The notes beneath the pieces are model-generated. The model was not told the origin of the DNA and did no database searches. It was given only the letters and a program-made list of their open reading frames with translations. Position numbers and translations under genes: made by a program. Below, in pieces: positions 50,684-58,881 of a stretch of DNA of 64,000 nt (its first letter is position 1; each line of letters begins with the position of its first letter). Source of the stretch: CAVYWD01 sp963772225 (GTDB lineage Bacteria; Myxococcota; Myxococcia; Myxococcales; UBA5297); assembly GCA_963772225.1 (NCBI GenBank), contig CAVYWD010000002.1, positions 682,001 to 746,000 on the forward strand, read 5' to 3'.

Positions 50684-53629
50684 TCACTCTCCGGCGCCCG
50701 AAAACGCCTCACGCTCGCTCTGCCGGTGATCGGCGAGCCGAACCATCGCCTCCATCCAGGCGAGCCCGTACCACCCGTAGCGCTCCACGAGCCGCCAGAA
50801 CCGCTCCGCCACACCCGAGTCGAGCCGCGCCAGCCCGTGATCGCTGCTGGCCTTCGCGATCCCTCCCGCCGCCTCGTAGGCCAGCGGCACCGGCGACGGT
50901 TCGGCGACGGCCGGCGCGAACGGCCGGCATTCCCCGTGGTGAGACCCGACCAAATGGAGCACGAGCTCCGCGAGTTCCCCGTCCGCGTCTCCCAGGAGCC
51001 ATGGATTGGCCTGAAGCAGCGCCACCGACGCCAGCTCGTGGCGGGCTCCCTTCGGATAGCCGGACCGCTCCTGCGCTCGCGCTCGCGCCGCGCGCTCCTC
51101 CGAGACGATCCGGCTCTTCGCCAGCGGCTCGGTCGCGCACAGCGCCTTGAGCTCGCTGCCGGCATGGAGCAGCCGCTGAAAGCGCGGATCGACCTTTCCA
51201 ATGTCGTGGAGGCGCGCCGCGAGCTCCACCGCGCGCGCCTCGCGCTGCGGAAGGCCGCAGCGCAGCGCGAAATCCCGGGCCCACGCGGCTGCGCCTTCGA
51301 GGTGAGCGCTCAGCGTCATCTGCTCCCCCGTATTCGAGGAGCTCTCGTCATCCGGCGTGGCGCGCCCGCCGCGCCCGGTGCGCCCGATGGCGGCGTAATA
51401 GGCCGGCGCGTCCTCCCCTTCCCCGCCCAGCGGGATCTCTTCGAAATAGAGCGTCGAGCGCCGCTTCTGCTTCGCCAGCTCTCGCACGACCTGCGCCCGC
51501 CACCCCTCCGGCTTCTCTGCGGAGCTCTCCGGAAGGACCGCGACCACCTCTTGAAACCACGCGCCAAGCGCCGCCGCGTCGTCGACCTCGACCTCGACCT
51601 CGGCGTCGTCGCCGGCGGGCTGCTTCGGCGGGCTCGGCCAGGCCGCCTCGATGGCCGACGGCAGCAGGCGCAACACCGGGCGTCGCGTCTGCTGCCAGCG
51701 CGCCCGACCGCCCAGGTCTTCCACCGGTATTTTCGAAGATGGCGCCCAGGCGCCTTCCGCGAGCCCGCCGTAGGCGCAAGGCACCACGAGGGTCGCGCCG
51801 GGGTAGAGCTTGCTCGAGTCGACGACACGGCTCTCGTCCCCCCTCCAGAGCAGCGCCCGCCGCCCCTCGGAGCGCCCGCGCTCCCGGCCCTCGTCCTCTC
51901 GGTCGCCGCGCGCCTGCGCGTCCGCGACCTCCGACTCCGCCGCGCCCTCGAGCCACGCGCGCGCGGCGTCCAGCGGCACCGCCAGCGCCTCCAGGCCCAG
52001 TGGCGCGCACACCGCGGCGCGCTCGACAACCTGCCTCAGCAGGCTCGGGTCTCGCTCCGCCTTCGCGAGCAGCGCCCCCGTGAGCTCCTCGCGCCACACC
52101 ACCTGGACGTCCGTCGACGCCGCCTGGTCGATGCCGTGCAGCCAAAGCGCCACGTCCGGGCTCGGCCTCGGCTCCGGCGCGGTCTGCGCCCACGCGTCCA
52201 GGTGCGAAGGGAGCATGACCGGCGCCCGCGACGGCTTCGGCAGCAACTGCGCGAGCGCCTCGCGCTCCGGGAGTACCTTGGTCATGGCCTCGACGCCGAA
52301 ATCCGGCTTCGCCTCGTTCAGCCACCGCCAGGTCGCGGCCAGCGCGCTGCCATAGACCGCGTCGTCCGCGTCCGCCCCCAGCGCATCCGAGCGCACCAGC
52401 ACCGTGCCGACCGAGGCGCCGAGCTCTCCCAGCCGATCGAGCCGACCGAACCGTTGGCGGAGCGCGTCGAGCGAAGCGCACTCTGTGACGAGCGCGTCGA
52501 AGTCGAAGTCCGCGCCGGCCTCGATGCACTGCGTGGAGACGACCACCACCGGCCGGGCCTGGGCGCTGCGCACCCGCCCCGAGCGCAGCAGCGGCGAGAG
52601 CCTCGCGTCGAGGTCGTCTCGATCGAGCGGCCGCATGCGCCCGGTGACCAAAAATACGTCGGCGCGGTCGCCGAGCTGCTCCTTCACGGCGGCGAACGCC
52701 TCGCGCGCCGTCGCGACGCGATTGACGATGAGCGCCACCGCGCGCCCGTCCGCCGCGAGCGCCGCGGCCCGCTCCGCGCACGCTTTCGCAAAGGCCCGGC
52801 GCCGCACCGGCTCCTGCCCGCTGACCTTTACCTCCACGAGCTCGGCGCGCTTGCTCGCGCAAAGGCGCGCCGCGAGCCGCTCGTGCCGGCGATCCTCGTG
52901 GTCGAGTTCGAAGGCCCGCTCGCCCTCCCGCGCCAGGCCGGGCGTGGCGGACATGGGCACGAACTGCCACCGCGCCGGGAGCGGGCGGTCAGCCCACGCT
53001 CGATAGCGCCCCACCGCGGCCAAAGTCTCGAGAAACGGCCGCGACAGGTGCACCTCGTCCAGCAGCAGGAGCGTGTCGTTGCCCAGGAGCCCCGCGTGAA
53101 TCGGCCTCATGGAGTCGCTCAGGCCGTAGCCGCGGAACAGGAGGCGTGAGCCCACCTGATCGACGGTCGAGACCGCGACGAGCGGCTGATCGGGGCGGCG
53201 CGCCCAGACGTCGTCGCGGGGAATTCCTCCGCGAAGCTGGGCCAAGGCGAGCGGCTCGTCCGCGTCGCCGAGCTGGCGCAGCCGCTTCGCCACTTCGAAC
53301 AGCACCCCGTCCGAGGCCTCGCGCAGCTTCTCGGCGATCGCCTTGGCGCGCTCGTACGCTTGGTCCACGACCGTGCGCCGATCGACGACCATCACGATTC
53401 GGAGGGGTGCGCGCCGCTCCTCGTCCGGCAGCTCGGCCTCGAGCGCCAGGTGGAAGAGCGCGACGTCGATGGCCGCCGTCTTGCCCGTCCCGGTCGGCAG
53501 GTCGAGCAGCGCCGGCCAGCGCCGGTCTCGCGCCACGCTCGCCAGCAATCGAGATTGCCAGGGAAACGGCCAGTGACCATGAACCGCTTCGAAATAGGCG
53601 CCGAAATGGTCGACCGTGAGCTTTGTCAT
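50684..53629 (-). CDS. cas3: Cas3 helicase-nuclease, type I-G architecture (C-terminal HD)
   Basis: This 981-residue protein starts MTKLTVDHFGAYFEAVHG. The superfamily 2 helicase comes first, with Walker A DLPTGTGKT (residues 43-51), the DEVH box (191-194) and PMSATPG, then a second RecA domain with STQCIEAGADFDFD and LRQRFGRLDRLG. The HD nuclease domain is at the C-terminus (HLEGAAAWARDFALRC, ARLHDIGKVDPRFQ, VGSHHGE). Helicase-then-HD is the order typical of type I-G (formerly I-U) Cas3 and the reverse of most Cas3 proteins. It unwinds and degrades DNA marked by Cascade. The frame extends 15 codons further upstream without homology. Confidence 0.92.
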   Translation of the reverse strand: MTKLTVDHFGAYFEAVHGHWPFPWQSRLLASVARDRRWPALLDLPTGTGKTAAIDVALFHLALEAELPDEERRAPLRIVMVVDRRTVVDQAYERAKAIAEKLREASDGVLFEVAKRLRQLGDADEPLALAQLRGGIPRDDVWARRPDQPLVAVSTVDQVGSRLLFRGYGLSDSMRPIHAGLLGNDTLLLLDEVHLSRPFLETLAAVGRYRAWADRPLPARWQFVPMSATPGLAREGERAFELDHEDRRHERLAARLCASKRAELVEVKVSGQEPVRRRAFAKACAERAAALAADGRAVALIVNRVATAREAFAAVKEQLGDRADVFLVTGRMRPLDRDDLDARLSPLLRSGRVRSAQARPVVVVSTQCIEAGADFDFDALVTECASLDALRQRFGRLDRLGELGASVGTVLVRSDALGADADDAVYGSALAATWRWLNEAKPDFGVEAMTKVLPEREALAQLLPKPSRAPVMLPSHLDAWAQTAPEPRPSPDVALWLHGIDQAASTDVQVVWREELTGALLAKAERDPSLLRQVVERAAVCAPLGLEALAVPLDAARAWLEGAAESEVADAQARGDREDEGRERGRSEGRRALLWRGDESRVVDSSKLYPGATLVVPCAYGGLAEGAWAPSSKIPVEDLGGRARWQQTRRPVLRLLPSAIEAAWPSPPKQPAGDDAEVEVEVDDAAALGAWFQEVVAVLPESSAEKPEGWRAQVVRELAKQKRRSTLYFEEIPLGGEGEDAPAYYAAIGRTGRGGRATPDDESSSNTGEQMTLSAHLEGAAAWARDFALRCGLPQREARAVELAARLHDIGKVDPRFQRLLHAGSELKALCATEPLAKSRIVSEERAARARAQERSGYPKGARHELASVALLQANPWLLGDADGELAELVLHLVGSHHGECRPFAPAVAEPSPVPLAYEAAGGIAKASSDHGLARLDSGVAERFWRLVERYGWYGLAWMEAMVRLADHRQSEREAFSGAGE

Positions 53630-53774
53630 GGAGCAATACCTCGCAATGCCGATGGCTCGCCTTTCAATGGCCACCCCGCGCGGAAGGCAGGACGAGGGAG
53701 CCGCCTCCAGCGGCCAGACCCCCGCCGCCCCTGCGCCCCACGCCGCGGGAATTCAAAAACCGCGGGTCGATGGC

Positions 53775-55451
53775 TCACGACTTCAAAGGTCGAAAGAGCC
53801 CAAGGCCGAAATAGCGGCCCGCGCCGAGCAGAATAGGACCGCGCACCGGGGCCTCGAAATGGAGCACGGCGTGGACCAGCACGCGCTGCACCGGCGGCTT
53901 GCCGGTGGCGAACGGCGGGAACTGCCGCGCCTTCTCCGCGCCCGCGAGGGGCGCCGCCGGCACGACCGTCACCCGCTCCGGTCGGGGCAAGCCGATCTGC
54001 TCGCAGGCCGTCGCCAGGATCGCCTCCGCCTCGGCATAGGCTGCTGCCTCCTTGCGCGCTTCCTTCGAGCGGAGGTCGCCGGGATTCCGGTCGAGCGCCA
54101 CCGGGGTCGCGCTCGCCCAAGACGCCGAGGAATGGCACCAGGTCCCCGGGCGCAGCGCGACCGGAATCGGCTCCTCCTCGACGCGTATGAGGCTGAGCTC
54201 TCCGAGCCGGCCCAGGAAGAGCGGAAGCCGCGGCGGGTCCTCCGCTCTCTGGGCGCGACGGCGCTCCCACTGGTCGAACGCGCGATAGACGGCCAGCCGC
54301 TCCTCGCGTTTGGCCTCTCGCGGGAGGATGACGGCGGCGCCCAGAATCGCCCCATCGGCGTGCTGGGAGCCGACGTACGGCAGCGGCACGTAGGCGGCGT
54401 GCGGGACCTCGCTCCGCTCGCCGAACGGCCCGTGGCCCGAGAGGATCTCCGGCGTGCCGGCGCCGGACGCCTCGAGCAGCGCCTTGCGCAGCGTGCGCGC
54501 GACGTCGAACGCTCGCACAGAGGGGAGCCGAGGGCCGGCAACACGTCGCAGGACGATCCAGTCGTCGCCATAGACAGTGTGTTTCGCCTCGACTCTCCGC
54601 GCTGCGGCAGGGCGCGCATAGCGCTGAAACGCGGCCGGGAGCACTCGCCCCGGTGCATCGCCCTGCTGCTCGAAGGCGGCACGGAGCGCTTCGAACTGTC
54701 CCGGCTCCACCACGCGGAGCACCTCCTCGTCTCCGCCGCCCTTCGCCTCGCCCCGGTTCGGGAGCCAGGTTGCCGCGGGGCGAGCGCCCGGCCGCGCCAC
54801 GCGCAGCACGACGAGCGACGACGAGTGGCCAAGGCGCACCACGCGCGCGGCGAGCGAATCGAGCGCCGCGCTCTGTTGTGGCGAAGGCTCCGCGTCCGGC
54901 CAGGAGAACACGACCCGCGGAACCTCCGGAGCCACCGACGGGAAGGTGCGAGGCTGCCGGGTGCGTTGCTCCGGGAGGAGCGAGGCGGCCTTCCCTGGCC
55001 CCTCCTTCGACTCCTCGCCAGGCGCCAGCGCCGCGGTCGCTTCTGCCACCGCCTCTTGGAGCCGCGTCTGTGCCCTGGCGGCCCGCCTCTCGGCGGCGGC
55101 CGCCGCCCGGCCCCCCTGCGATTGCGCGCCCTCGAGCTCTTCGCGCGCCTCGGCGAGCGCGGCGATCTCCCTGTCGAAGGACCTGACGACGCTCGTGTCG
55201 TTCACCGGGACGAAGTGCGTGACGACCAGGCGCGCGGAGGCCTCGGATGCGGTGACCTCCGGCGCACCCAGGCCCTCGAGCCAGAGGAGCGCCGCCCGTT
55301 CCTCGGCGGGAGGCTCCGCCTCCTCAATATGCGCCGCCGCGAGCGCCGAGAAGAGCCGCGCGGGGTGCGGGGGCCACTCGGCGCGGCCGCGGTCGTCGAA
55401 GGCCGTGGCGACGTAGCGGCCTGTTAGCAGCTCAAGCTCAAGGCTTAGCAT
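53775..55451 (-). CDS. csb2: Type I-G Cas5-Cas6-type protein Csb2
   Basis: This 558-residue protein begins LSLELELLTGRYVATAFDDR and has PPHPARLFSALAAAH, the Csb2 (GSU0054-type) opening. A coiled, Ala/Glu/Arg-rich insertion lies at residues ~90-145. The C-terminal half contains HTVYGDDWIVLRRV and the final Gly-rich loop LLGAGRYFGLGLFRPL typical of the Cas6-like half. In type I-G, Csb2 combines Cas5 and Cas6 functions: pre-crRNA cleavage and binding of the crRNA 5' handle. The ATG at 55451 overlaps the csb1 stop by 14 bases, and cas3 follows 145 bp later. Confidence 0.88.
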   Translation of the reverse strand: MLSLELELLTGRYVATAFDDRGRAEWPPHPARLFSALAAAHIEEAEPPAEERAALLWLEGLGAPEVTASEASARLVVTHFVPVNDTSVVRSFDREIAALAEAREELEGAQSQGGRAAAAAERRAARAQTRLQEAVAEATAALAPGEESKEGPGKAASLLPEQRTRQPRTFPSVAPEVPRVVFSWPDAEPSPQQSAALDSLAARVVRLGHSSSLVVLRVARPGARPAATWLPNRGEAKGGGDEEVLRVVEPGQFEALRAAFEQQGDAPGRVLPAAFQRYARPAAARRVEAKHTVYGDDWIVLRRVAGPRLPSVRAFDVARTLRKALLEASGAGTPEILSGHGPFGERSEVPHAAYVPLPYVGSQHADGAILGAAVILPREAKREERLAVYRAFDQWERRRAQRAEDPPRLPLFLGRLGELSLIRVEEEPIPVALRPGTWCHSSASWASATPVALDRNPGDLRSKEARKEAAAYAEAEAILATACEQIGLPRPERVTVVPAAPLAGAEKARQFPPFATGKPPVQRVLVHAVLHFEAPVRGPILLGAGRYFGLGLFRPLKS

Positions 55452-56724
55452 TGCCCTCGCCCTCCAACTCGCCAGCAGAGGTCATCTCCCGGCTCTTGCG
55501 GATGAGGCCTGCCAGCTTGGGCGCAGGGACGAGGGTGATCGGCTTGGGATCCCAGCCCAGGCCGAATTCTCGCGCGCGCTTTTCGGCTGCCTTGAGGAGC
55601 GCCACCGCCTCAACCTTGGAGAGCGCAAAGCGCTTCGGCTCGCTGCCGTCGCGGCCGACGACCTCGAGCTCCAGCGGGTTCTTGGCGACGAGAATGGAGC
55701 GCGAGCGCAGGTCGTAATCGTTCTCTCGCTGGTAGACCACGCCGGCCAGCGCGAGGGCCGCGAGGGCGGTGCGGGCGGCGGCCTCGGCGTTGTCGCGCTG
55801 CTCCGAGGGAATGCGCTCGCCGGCGCAATTGGTCTGGAAGCGCAGCCGCCGCAGGCCGGCGAGGGAGAGCACGGTGGTCTGTACCGCGTGGCTCATGGTG
55901 ACGCCGCCCGCTTCGACGTCGATGCTGGGCGGGATGTTGCCGTGGTTGATGGCGGAAGGCGATCCTTTCTTCCCGTCGCCGCCGCTGCGTGAGAATTCGA
56001 CCGGCTTATTCTTGAACATCTCGGCCTGAGCAGGGTCGACCGTCCAATCCTCGGAAGGATCCTTGTGTTTGTAGACCGGGCCGGCCTTGAGCTCAATTCC
56101 TGCCGGATCGATGCGGCTTGCGGTCTTGACGCCGGCCACGACGTCGATGCCGACGATCTCCGAGACGAGACAGCGCTGGAATTTCGCGCCCAGTCCGCCC
56201 TTGGGCCCAGTGCTGTCCCAAACGCCGAACACCAGGGCGGTGGGGCAATACTTGAACATCGCCGTGGCGTGATTGGGCCGCGCATCCGTCACCTCCTGGC
56301 CGACCGGAGAAAGGCGGAACGGCGTCTTGTCGAGGAGGCTGTCGCGCAAGAGCGCGTCGGCGATGCGATGCGGCGCTTGAAGCGCGGTGATCTGCTCCAG
56401 GTCTTCGAGCTCCTTCTCCATGGAGAAGTCGACCTGAACCACCGGGAACGGGAGCTCTTGGCGACGCCAGCCCTCGAGCAGGGCCTCCTCGATTCGGTTG
56501 GCCTGCGACGCCACGGAGTCGAGCAAGACCGTCTGGACCTCGCGCCCTTCGATGCGGCGCGTCTCCATGGCGTACTTCGTCTCGGCGTTGCGCTCCTTGA
56601 TGTATGTCGGTGGAAACGTCTTGTCCCCGGGTCCACCCGCAGGCTCCAACCGCGCAATCGCGCGAATGGCGGCCGCGCCGCCAGCAACGGCCTTCGAGAG
56701 GATTTCGAGATCGAGCGTGCTCAT
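55438..56724 (-). CDS. csb1: Type I-G Cas7-type backbone protein Csb1
   Basis: This 428-residue protein starts MSTLDLEILSKAVAGGAAAI. Csb1 (GSU0053-type) features include FPPTYIKERNAETKYAMETR, RPNHATAMFKYCPTALVFGV and SEIVGIDVVAGVKTASRIDP. A disordered-looking segment follows (FSRSGGDGKKGSPSAINHG), then a helical C-terminus with KRFALSKVEAVALLKAAE. It forms the crRNA-covering backbone of the type I-G Cascade. It is the first gene of the minus-strand cas operon. The upstream DNA contains a broken copy of a WYL regulator gene and, beyond it, the intact one. Confidence 0.9.
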   Translation of the reverse strand: MSTLDLEILSKAVAGGAAAIRAIARLEPAGGPGDKTFPPTYIKERNAETKYAMETRRIEGREVQTVLLDSVASQANRIEEALLEGWRRQELPFPVVQVDFSMEKELEDLEQITALQAPHRIADALLRDSLLDKTPFRLSPVGQEVTDARPNHATAMFKYCPTALVFGVWDSTGPKGGLGAKFQRCLVSEIVGIDVVAGVKTASRIDPAGIELKAGPVYKHKDPSEDWTVDPAQAEMFKNKPVEFSRSGGDGKKGSPSAINHGNIPPSIDVEAGGVTMSHAVQTTVLSLAGLRRLRFQTNCAGERIPSEQRDNAEAAARTALAALALAGVVYQRENDYDLRSRSILVAKNPLELEVVGRDGSEPKRFALSKVEAVALLKAAEKRAREFGLGWDPKPITLVPAPKLAGLIRKSREMTSAGELEGEGNAKP

Positions 56725-56862
56725 TGCGCCTCCGGATGCAGTGAATAGATGGATGGAACCGCCCAATGTGATTCTTGCCCTGTGCTTCGCCCCGCGGGCC
56801 GTCCCGCCCGCTTCTCGCCCACTCTGCACGCGACCTGTGACTCCAGAGGACGCAATCCAAAA

Positions 56863-57025
56863 TCACCCCATTTGGAGCCCCTCCACCGCCCTGCGATGCT
56901 CCTTCAAAACCGCGCTCCGAAGCGCCTTCGGCGCGATCTCCCGCACCGCCCCGAGCCCAGTGAGGTACTCCACCAGCGGAGGCCCGATGGCCACCTCGAG
57001 CCTCCAGTCGATTCGGCGTTGCGTC
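56863..57025 (-). pseudogene. 3' remnant of a second WYL regulator gene
   Basis: These bases encode WRLEVAIGPPLVEYLTGLG, AVREIAPKALRSAVLKEH and RRAVEGLQMG before a stop at 56863. This is nearly the same as the last 45 residues of the intact WYL protein at 57545-58531, and the DNA of the two copies is also clearly alike. The upstream part of the gene is missing, so this is a truncated duplicate, left by deletion or by recombination between neighbouring regulator genes. Confidence 0.75.
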
Positions 57026-57544
57026 ATCTGGGGACAGGGCCGCGAGGGCCAGGCGGACTGGCAGGCTGAGACGTTGACGCGCCTTGGCGAAAATGCGTCG
57101 CCGGCGAACTACGGAAACGCTGGACCATTCGTCCGGCCCAACATGGCGTGCATCCTTCAATGGAGCCGTAGCCCGCCGGCGATGCGGAAAGCGTCTGCTC
57201 CCTACTCCCGATTGCCCACTTCGAAGCCAATGCGACGCCGTTCGCTCACCGTCTCTGCTGGAAATTCCTCCGGGCCCGAGAGGCAACTCGCGACCTGATA
57301 GAGGACCTCCATAGCCAGGCGACGCAGCACATAGATACTTAATGCAGGCCATGTGGGGGCGAACGGGGGCGGTGTCATTTCCATGACCGCAAGTCTGGCA
57401 GCCTGAGGAAGGGACTGTCAAGCGGGTCAAGTTAACCCGAGCCTGGATGGGTCTTTGGTCGTTCAAGTCTTCTCCACCAACCGCTTTCCTTCCCGTACTT
57501 CGCCACCCACACAGCGCCGGCCTCCAGCAAGACACACCGAGTCT
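57026..57544. other. Spacer between WYL remnant and WYL gene
   Basis: There is no recognisable gene. A minus-strand ORF (57202-57384, 60 residues, MEMTPPPFAPTWPALSIYVL...) is open and sits just downstream of a promoter-like TTGACA. It could be a small gene or another decayed piece; no family was recognised. Confidence 0.35.
57414..57437 (-). promoter_or_regulatory. Possible operator/promoter element upstream of the csb operon
   Basis: On the minus strand the sequence GGTTAACTTGACC is a near-perfect palindrome. It is followed at once by CGCTTGACA, giving two CTTGAC words nine bases apart and a consensus-like -35 box. It is more AT-rich than its surroundings. It could be where the WYL regulator acts or where a transcript towards csb1 begins; no good -10 was seen. 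Confidence 0.3.
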
Positions 57545-58531
57545 TCAGCTTTCCTGGAGCCCCTCCACCGCCCTGCGATGCTCCTTCAAGACCGCGACGC
57601 GCAGCTCCCTCGGCGCGATCTCCCGCACCGCCGCCCCGAGCCCGGTGAGGTAACTCACCAGCGGCGGCCCAATGGCCACCTCCAGCCGCACCTCCAAGCT
57701 CCCATCGGCCAAACGCTGCGCGACCTGGCTCGGGTGCACCTTGCGCTCCATGAGCAAATCCGCGATCTCCCGCGCCGCCGTAAAGCGCACTTTCCGCGCC
57801 TGCCCATTCCACATCCCGAAGCTCGCCGAGAGCGCGCGCTCGGCGTCGAAGCCCTCGGGAAGCGTGAACGTCTCCTCGGTCCGCTGCAGGGTCTCGAACC
57901 GGTCGACCAGGAAGACCTTGCCCTCTCCGCTCCGGTGGCAGCGCGCGAGCAGGTAAACGCCGTCCTCGGCGACCCGCAAGTGGTAGGGGTCCAGCTTCCG
58001 CTCGCTCACTCGCCTTTCGCCGCCAGCTCCGCGCGAGCGATACCGCCCCTCCACGGTCCGCCGCTCGTCGATGGCCTCGGCCAGCACCTGAACGAGCTCG
58101 CCCCGCGAACGGTAATCGCGCCCTCCAGCCTGAGCGCTCACCATCGCCTCCGAGGCTCTAAAGTGCTCCGCCAGGGTCTTGGGCAGCGTCACCCGGATCT
58201 TCTCGAGCGCGCTCGCAGCGCCGTCGTGCAGCAGGGTGCCGGCCAGGCCCGACAGGGCGCGGCGCGCAGTCATGAGCGCCACGAGCTCGCTCCAGCTTAA
58301 GGAAAGCTGAACGCGATGCCGGTAGCCGTCGACCATTCGCCAGCGTGCGCGGCGCCCGTCGCGCTCCGATGTCAGCGGAAAACCCGCGTCCTCCAGCACG
58401 CGAAAGTCGCGGTAAACCGTGCGCCGCAACGCCCCCAGCTCTCCTGCGGCTTCATCGACTTCCACGCCCTCCGGCCGCGCTTGAAGGAGCGCAAGAAGCC
58501 GGAGCTGCCGCACCGATGTCTCTCCGCGCAT
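57545..58531 (-). CDS. WYL-domain transcriptional regulator
   Basis: This 328-residue protein starts at ATG 58531. An N-terminal winged helix (SVRQLRLLALLQARPEGVEV, then LGALRRTVYRDFRVLEDAGF) is followed by a WYL domain with LDPYHLRVAEDGVYLLARCH in place of the canonical Trp-Tyr-Leu. The C-terminal WCX-type extension ends GPPLVSYLTGLGAAVREIAP. Such proteins sense nucleic acid or nucleotide ligands and often repress CRISPR-Cas and other defence operons. It lies between the csb operon (same strand, downstream) and the divergent cas4-cas1 gene, so it could control both. Confidence 0.87.
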   Translation of the reverse strand: MRGETSVRQLRLLALLQARPEGVEVDEAAGELGALRRTVYRDFRVLEDAGFPLTSERDGRRARWRMVDGYRHRVQLSLSWSELVALMTARRALSGLAGTLLHDGAASALEKIRVTLPKTLAEHFRASEAMVSAQAGGRDYRSRGELVQVLAEAIDERRTVEGRYRSRGAGGERRVSERKLDPYHLRVAEDGVYLLARCHRSGEGKVFLVDRFETLQRTEETFTLPEGFDAERALSASFGMWNGQARKVRFTAAREIADLLMERKVHPSQVAQRLADGSLEVRLEVAIGPPLVSYLTGLGAAVREIAPRELRVAVLKEHRRAVEGLQES

Positions 58532-58881
58532 GGACCCCGTTCCGCGTTGAAAGAAACTGGTTGCCAGGCCTCGCGCGCCTGAAAACGCATCCGGCGGCTC
58601 GAGCGCGCGATGTTCGCTTTCCGTGTGGCCGCTGTCAATTCCATACGTGACGCCCTCCCTCGCCGCCTCGAGCGCCCGCCGAGCCATTCGCGCCGGTTGC
58701 GGCGACTTCCGACCGGCGTCATTGCCCTGTTTCTGCCGCGTTTTGCCTCACGAAATACACGGCAGATGCGCAGCCCGGAATTTCGCCCCCCTCCATGCGC
58801 ACGCACCTCTGCGACCTCGCCTGACGCACGTGCCCCATACCCTTCTCGCGGGCGCATCCCCACCCCTCGCGCCCCGAGGAG
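58532..58881. promoter_or_regulatory. Divergent region between the WYL regulator and cas4-cas1
   Basis: These 350 bases have no gene-like frame. Promoters for the regulator (minus) and the adaptation operon (plus) must lie here. The ribosome site GAGGAG lies directly before 58882. It suits the second ATG (58891) better than the first. Confidence 0.4.
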
